Positions 60,139 through 64,000 of a stretch of DNA of 64,000 nt are shown here, one piece after another. Made by a program: the position numbers and the translations under genes. Position 1 is the stretch's first letter. The number at the start of each line of letters is the position of its first letter. The notes beneath the pieces were generated by a model. The model saw only the letters and a program-made list of their open reading frames with translations, was not told where the DNA came from and ran no database searches. Origin of the DNA: Flavobacterium haoranii (GTDB taxonomy: Bacteria; Bacteroidota; Bacteroidia; Flavobacteriales; Flavobacteriaceae); the NCBI RefSeq assembly GCF_009363055.1, contig NZ_CP045292.1, positions 1,674,001-1,738,000 on the forward strand, given 5' to 3'.

Positions 60139-61350
60139 TTATAATTCATCGTAATCATCACCAAAGTTAAATGTAAGAGAAAAACGCAATGTGTTTTCCA
60201 ATGGATTTCTAACTTTCGATGCAGAGAACAAATAAGAAACATCTACTTTTACAATATTATATTTAAATCCTGCTCCTAAAGTAAAAAATTTACGAGCTCC
60301 TTTTTGTTCGCTTTCATGAAAATAACCCGTTCTTAATGCAAATGAATCTTGGTACCAATATTCTGCTCCTAAAGCCCATGTTACTTCTTTTAATTCTTCT
60401 GAAAAACCATCAGGAGCATCTCCAAATGAATTAAACATTCCGCTTACCCAACCTGTTTTTCTGTAATCTAAAATTGCATCACTATTCATTTGATCTACTG
60501 CTGCTTCATCAGTGCCATCAATATCACCATCTTCATCAACATCATAATCTTGAATTTTAGCTGGAGGTGTTGGCACCATTAATTTAGTAACCTCTCCTGT
60601 TACGCAAACTTTATTGTATTCGTCTAGAATAAAATCGAAACCAGCCCCTAAACGTAAATTTGCTGGTAAAAAGTTTGCATTCTCATCTAAATTATCTTTA
60701 TTATAATTAATTTTTGGCCCCATGTTTTGCAAGTTAATACCTGCTCTCCAACGACCGTTAAAATCATTATAAGCAATTTCTTCTGATTGATAATAAGCCG
60801 CCACATCTACTGCAAAACTAGAAGCTGCAGAAGCATCATTTGTACCATCGTTAATTTGTAAATTAGAACGAATATATCGACCCGCAACAGCCATCGAAAA
60901 TTGATCACTTAACTTTAATGAATATGAACCATCTACTGCAAATTCATTTGGGTTTACATTAGTGGTTGGATTTCCATTACTATCTGTTAATTGAATATCT
61001 CCTAATCCAAAATAACGAAAAGAACCTGCAAAAGCACTCTGTTCGTTAATTCTATTATAATATGTTAATTGTGCTAATTTAATATCATTTGCAATTGACG
61101 CTAAATAAGGTGTATAACTCACTGAAAAACCTTGTTTTTTTAATGAGAAAGCATATTTTGCTGGGTTGTATTGTTGAGAGAAAGCATCTGCAGATGTTGC
61201 TACTCCCATATCTCCCATACCCGCTGAACGAGCATCGGCAGCAATTAATAAGAATGGTACACCAGTAGTTACTACTCTTCTATCTCCATCTTGAGCTTTT
61301 AAAAACTGAACTGAAACAATTAGAGTTAAAAAAACCGCTATTTTTTTCAT
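60139..61350 (-). CDS. porV: PorV, T9SS outer-membrane protein
   Basis: The protein has 403 aa with a signal peptide (cleavage after LKAQ). PorV is a barrel protein that shuttles T9SS cargo from the translocon to the PorU sortase. The family region GVPFLLIAADARSAGMGDMG and the final TLRFSLTFNFGDDY are visible. It is 36 bp after porU. Confidence 0.96.
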   Translation of the reverse strand: MKKIAVFLTLIVSVQFLKAQDGDRRVVTTGVPFLLIAADARSAGMGDMGVATSADAFSQQYNPAKYAFSLKKQGFSVSYTPYLASIANDIKLAQLTYYNRINEQSAFAGSFRYFGLGDIQLTDSNGNPTTNVNPNEFAVDGSYSLKLSDQFSMAVAGRYIRSNLQINDGTNDASAASSFAVDVAAYYQSEEIAYNDFNGRWRAGINLQNMGPKINYNKDNLDENANFLPANLRLGAGFDFILDEYNKVCVTGEVTKLMVPTPPAKIQDYDVDEDGDIDGTDEAAVDQMNSDAILDYRKTGWVSGMFNSFGDAPDGFSEELKEVTWALGAEYWYQDSFALRTGYFHESEQKGARKFFTLGAGFKYNIVKVDVSYLFSASKVRNPLENTLRFSLTFNFGDDYDEL

Positions 61351-61386
61351 TATAAAAATTATTAAGTTGACAAATATACTATTTTA

Positions 61387-64000
61387 TTATAGGATTACAA
61401 GTTTCTCGTGTTTTTCTACTTTCTTGCCAGTTAGACTAGAACGAACCGTCAATTTATAAACATAAACTCCTTTACCAATTTTATCTCCAAAATCATCTCT
61501 ACCATCCCAAGTTACTTCACGAGACAAGAAACCTTCGGTAGTTACTTGTTGGTTAATTGTTTTTACTACTTTACCAGTAATTGTAAAAATTTGTACTTGA
61601 ACATCGAGTGGTTCAAACGGCATGTTATGTGTAAACCAAAATTCTGTATAAGTAGAAAAAGGATTAGGATAATTTAAAACTTTATCAATTTTTAATCCGT
61701 CGTTTGAACAAACAGCATTAAACTGAATTTCCATTGTTATTAAATTATTATAAACATCCCAAGCTTTAAATAAGATGGTATGCATTCCAGGTTCTAAATC
61801 GCGAAGTGGAAAACGAACATAACCACGAGTAAAATCATCTAATTCCGTTTCGTAATAATCGTTTAATATATATGGATTTGTTTCGTCGCCGTCTAAAATC
61901 GCTACAATATCATGTCCAATTCCACTTGCTGTATTAATTCCACTTTCATCAAATAAATGTGCCAATAATATTGGAGAACAATTTGTAACACCTCCACTTA
62001 CAAAACTCTCATCATTCATATACAATTGAACTGTTGGCGGTGTATTATCAACCGGAGCATTCGTATTCACTCCGCCCACTTGAATATCTAAATTATAACC
62101 CGTTTGATCTTCTAACAACGGTGCATTACGTTTTGCATAAAAACTAACCTTTCCATTGCCCACAGGAATACGAATATCTTGAGGAACAATAAAATTAAAT
62201 TCAAAATTACCATTTGTTACCGAAGCATTTCCTCTCACAACTGTTTCTCCTAAAGTAACAAAATCCATAATAATTACTTGACCAGAACCATTTGTTGCAT
62301 TGTTATTTCCTAATGTAGAACGGTTAATATCTTTATCAAAAACTTGAATTGCAACATCTCCATTATAATTTGAAATTAAAACATCGTTTTCATCAACAAT
62401 TTGCCCTTCAATTTTCATTGGTTGTAACGCTTGGAATACTGGCATACTTTGATTTACAGGAACATCATTAACTTCAGTTAGTACAACTTTAGGCTTTGGA
62501 ATAGCCAAATGCAAAGCTGGATCACCAATATAAGCGACTACCCTTCTATCTGAAGATGGTGTTAATAATTTTGCTCTTCGTACAGCTTCTGCAACTGTTG
62601 GATATTTAGTTTCACCATATGCGTAAATTCGCTCGGTAATTAAACCACTCATTAATATTCCCGTTGTAACAGAGATTTCTCTATTTGTTGCTACCAAACT
62701 TATTCCTCCACCTTTTGTGTTTAGATAAGCATATTCTCCACCAGATATTCTACTAGGATCATCAAATCTTGTGAAATCACAAGTTACTAAGACAATCAAT
62801 GGATATCTATATTTGTTATTTAAATTTTGAGCCTCTAACCTTTCAAACAATCTTTCTCTAGCCAAAAACTCTTCATTTCCATGACCTAAATAATTTGCAA
62901 CAAGTACACCTTTTTCTATATTATCAATAAAATCTCGTTTTGCATCTGGATAACGTTCACCTCCAGCACTTACTTGCTGAATATAAGAATCTGTATGGAT
63001 TTTAACAACATTCACAAATGGTCTTTCCTGAGTTAATTCATCTGCTACATCATCAATTTGAAATTGTAAATTAGCATCACTTGCATCGTCTGCATCATCA
63101 GAATAAATCAAATAAGAATTTCGCCATCTGCCATAAGAATTTTCATCATAATACTCAAAAACTTTATTCACCATTTCATCAGCCTGTTGAGTTGACGAAA
63201 CGACCATTCTTCCTATTGCGATATCTAGTCCATCAAAACCACTTGTCATGGTTCCTTCAGAATCATCCATTAAGACAAAAAAATCATCCGAAACAAAACT
63301 ACCCGACATCGAAAAAGCAGGTGACAAAGCATGAAAAATTGGAACTATATTCGTATTGTTTGAAACTCTATCTTTAAAATCATAAGAAGCATCTCCAAAC
63401 ATGTTAATATACTTCACTCTTTTATCAGGACTTGATGCATTCCAATACACATATTTGATAAAATTTCTAATAGCAGCAACATCTTGATTACCTGAAGAAA
63501 ATTCGTTATAGATTTCTTCTAACTTTACCACTTTGACATTTAAACCGGCATTAGTTCTATGAAAATTTGCTAATTTTTCTGCTTGATTTACTAAAAAACT
63601 TGGTGTGATTATCAAATAATCAATATCCTGAAATGCCCCTTGGTTATTTTGAAAAATTGTTCCTTTTAAATTTTGATTTACAATTTTAGAATTATTTTCT
63701 TTTAAAGGTGTATAATAATCAGAATTATCTACTGCAACATATCTTCCATTGAAACCTAGACTTACTTTAAATGAATAATTAGCACCAGAAACAGTATATT
63801 TCTTTGCATTATAAATATCGGTAACATCCCAAACTTCTGAAATACCAGAAGCATTAGAAATTTGATATTCTCCTACACCAATTGAAGTAGCTTGTTGCGA
63901 ATTATAAAATAAAAATTGTTCTCCATAACCTCTTAAATTATTAGTAGCTTTTAACTTTATATAGTTTAAATATCCATTTGAGGTTGGCACACCTCCGTTA
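61387..64000 (-). CDS. porU: PorU, T9SS sortase (partial, start outside window)
   Basis: The visible 870 aa are the C-terminal part; the frame is open through the right edge, so an apparent GTG start at 63990 is not the true one. Gingipain (C25)-like domain with His in ANYLGHGNEEF and Cys in VLVTCDFTRFDD. It has a C-terminal T9SS-type domain (NYPNPFSTYTEFWFTHN to KLTVRSSLTG). PorU removes the CTD and attaches cargo to lipopolysaccharide. Operon with porV. Confidence 0.95.
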   Translation of the reverse strand, partial: NGGVPTSNGYLNYIKLKATNNLRGYGEQFLFYNSQQATSIGVGEYQISNASGISEVWDVTDIYNAKKYTVSGANYSFKVSLGFNGRYVAVDNSDYYTPLKENNSKIVNQNLKGTIFQNNQGAFQDIDYLIITPSFLVNQAEKLANFHRTNAGLNVKVVKLEEIYNEFSSGNQDVAAIRNFIKYVYWNASSPDKRVKYINMFGDASYDFKDRVSNNTNIVPIFHALSPAFSMSGSFVSDDFFVLMDDSEGTMTSGFDGLDIAIGRMVVSSTQQADEMVNKVFEYYDENSYGRWRNSYLIYSDDADDASDANLQFQIDDVADELTQERPFVNVVKIHTDSYIQQVSAGGERYPDAKRDFIDNIEKGVLVANYLGHGNEEFLARERLFERLEAQNLNNKYRYPLIVLVTCDFTRFDDPSRISGGEYAYLNTKGGGISLVATNREISVTTGILMSGLITERIYAYGETKYPTVAEAVRRAKLLTPSSDRRVVAYIGDPALHLAIPKPKVVLTEVNDVPVNQSMPVFQALQPMKIEGQIVDENDVLISNYNGDVAIQVFDKDINRSTLGNNNATNGSGQVIIMDFVTLGETVVRGNASVTNGNFEFNFIVPQDIRIPVGNGKVSFYAKRNAPLLEDQTGYNLDIQVGGVNTNAPVDNTPPTVQLYMNDESFVSGGVTNCSPILLAHLFDESGINTASGIGHDIVAILDGDETNPYILNDYYETELDDFTRGYVRFPLRDLEPGMHTILFKAWDVYNNLITMEIQFNAVCSNDGLKIDKVLNYPNPFSTYTEFWFTHNMPFEPLDVQVQIFTITGKVVKTINQQVTTEGFLSREVTWDGRDDFGDKIGKGVYVYKLTVRSSLTGKKVEKHEKLVIL

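Overview
The window is chromosomal DNA of a flavobacterium (Bacteroidota, Flavobacteriaceae; Flavobacterium or a close relative). Evidence: AT-rich sequence, the gliding/type IX secretion genes gldKLMN and porU-porV, -7 promoter boxes of the Bacteroidota type (TAnnTTTG), the pdhA-pdhC pair, a group III truncated haemoglobin, and intergenic repeats of the kind scattered through flavobacterial genomes.

Layout. 1-4650 is the end of an integrated accessory element next to an initiator tRNA gene. It holds the tail of an unknown gene, a 60-aa protein, a large NACHT NTPase with a C-terminal TOPRIM domain (best candidate for a little-described defence protein) and a tyrosine integrase whose start codon directly follows the tRNA terminator. 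4890-15500: LacI regulator, outer-membrane barrel protein, a NarL-type two-component pair, a cluster of three small unknown genes, DUF1761, a FemAB/GNAT-like protein, an ABC-F ATPase and a DUF983 protein. 15490-25023: FAD oxidoreductase, gldNMLK (T9SS motor and ring), an arginase-like protein and topA. 25194-32058: miaB, a sigma-54 activator, lptE, a TPR protein, secG and groS-groL, the last two separated by a four-helix-bundle (S23-type) gene. 32131-36702: S46 peptidase, obgE and a fused HPRT-adenylate kinase. 36802-45740: unknown helical protein, purK, purE, M3 peptidase, UbiA-like protein, gcvP, truncated haemoglobin. 45882-55802: KAS III-like enzyme, flippase, two GT2 glycosyltransferases, mlaE-mlaF, DUF389, mannose-1-phosphate guanylyltransferase, SprT-like protein, SDR. 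55792-64000: M28 peptidase, pdhC, pdhA, cdd, porV and porU (open at the right edge).

Nine coding-frame breaks in eight otherwise conserved genes (DUF983, arginase-like, topA twice, gldK, TPR, hpt-adk, UbiA, M28) all look like loss of one base, in at least eight cases within an A/T homopolymer. Adding one base at each break restores family-like sequence. I annotate these genes over their restored span. The one-directional pattern, hitting normally essential genes, points first to homopolymer under-calling in the assembly; transcriptional slippage is a less likely alternative.

Small mobile or repetitive sequences are frequent: palindromic elements with TTGTCATTTCGA ends, a heptamer array forming the obgE leader, a repeat-encoded insert in the ABC-F protein, and a palindrome that extends the sprT reading frame.
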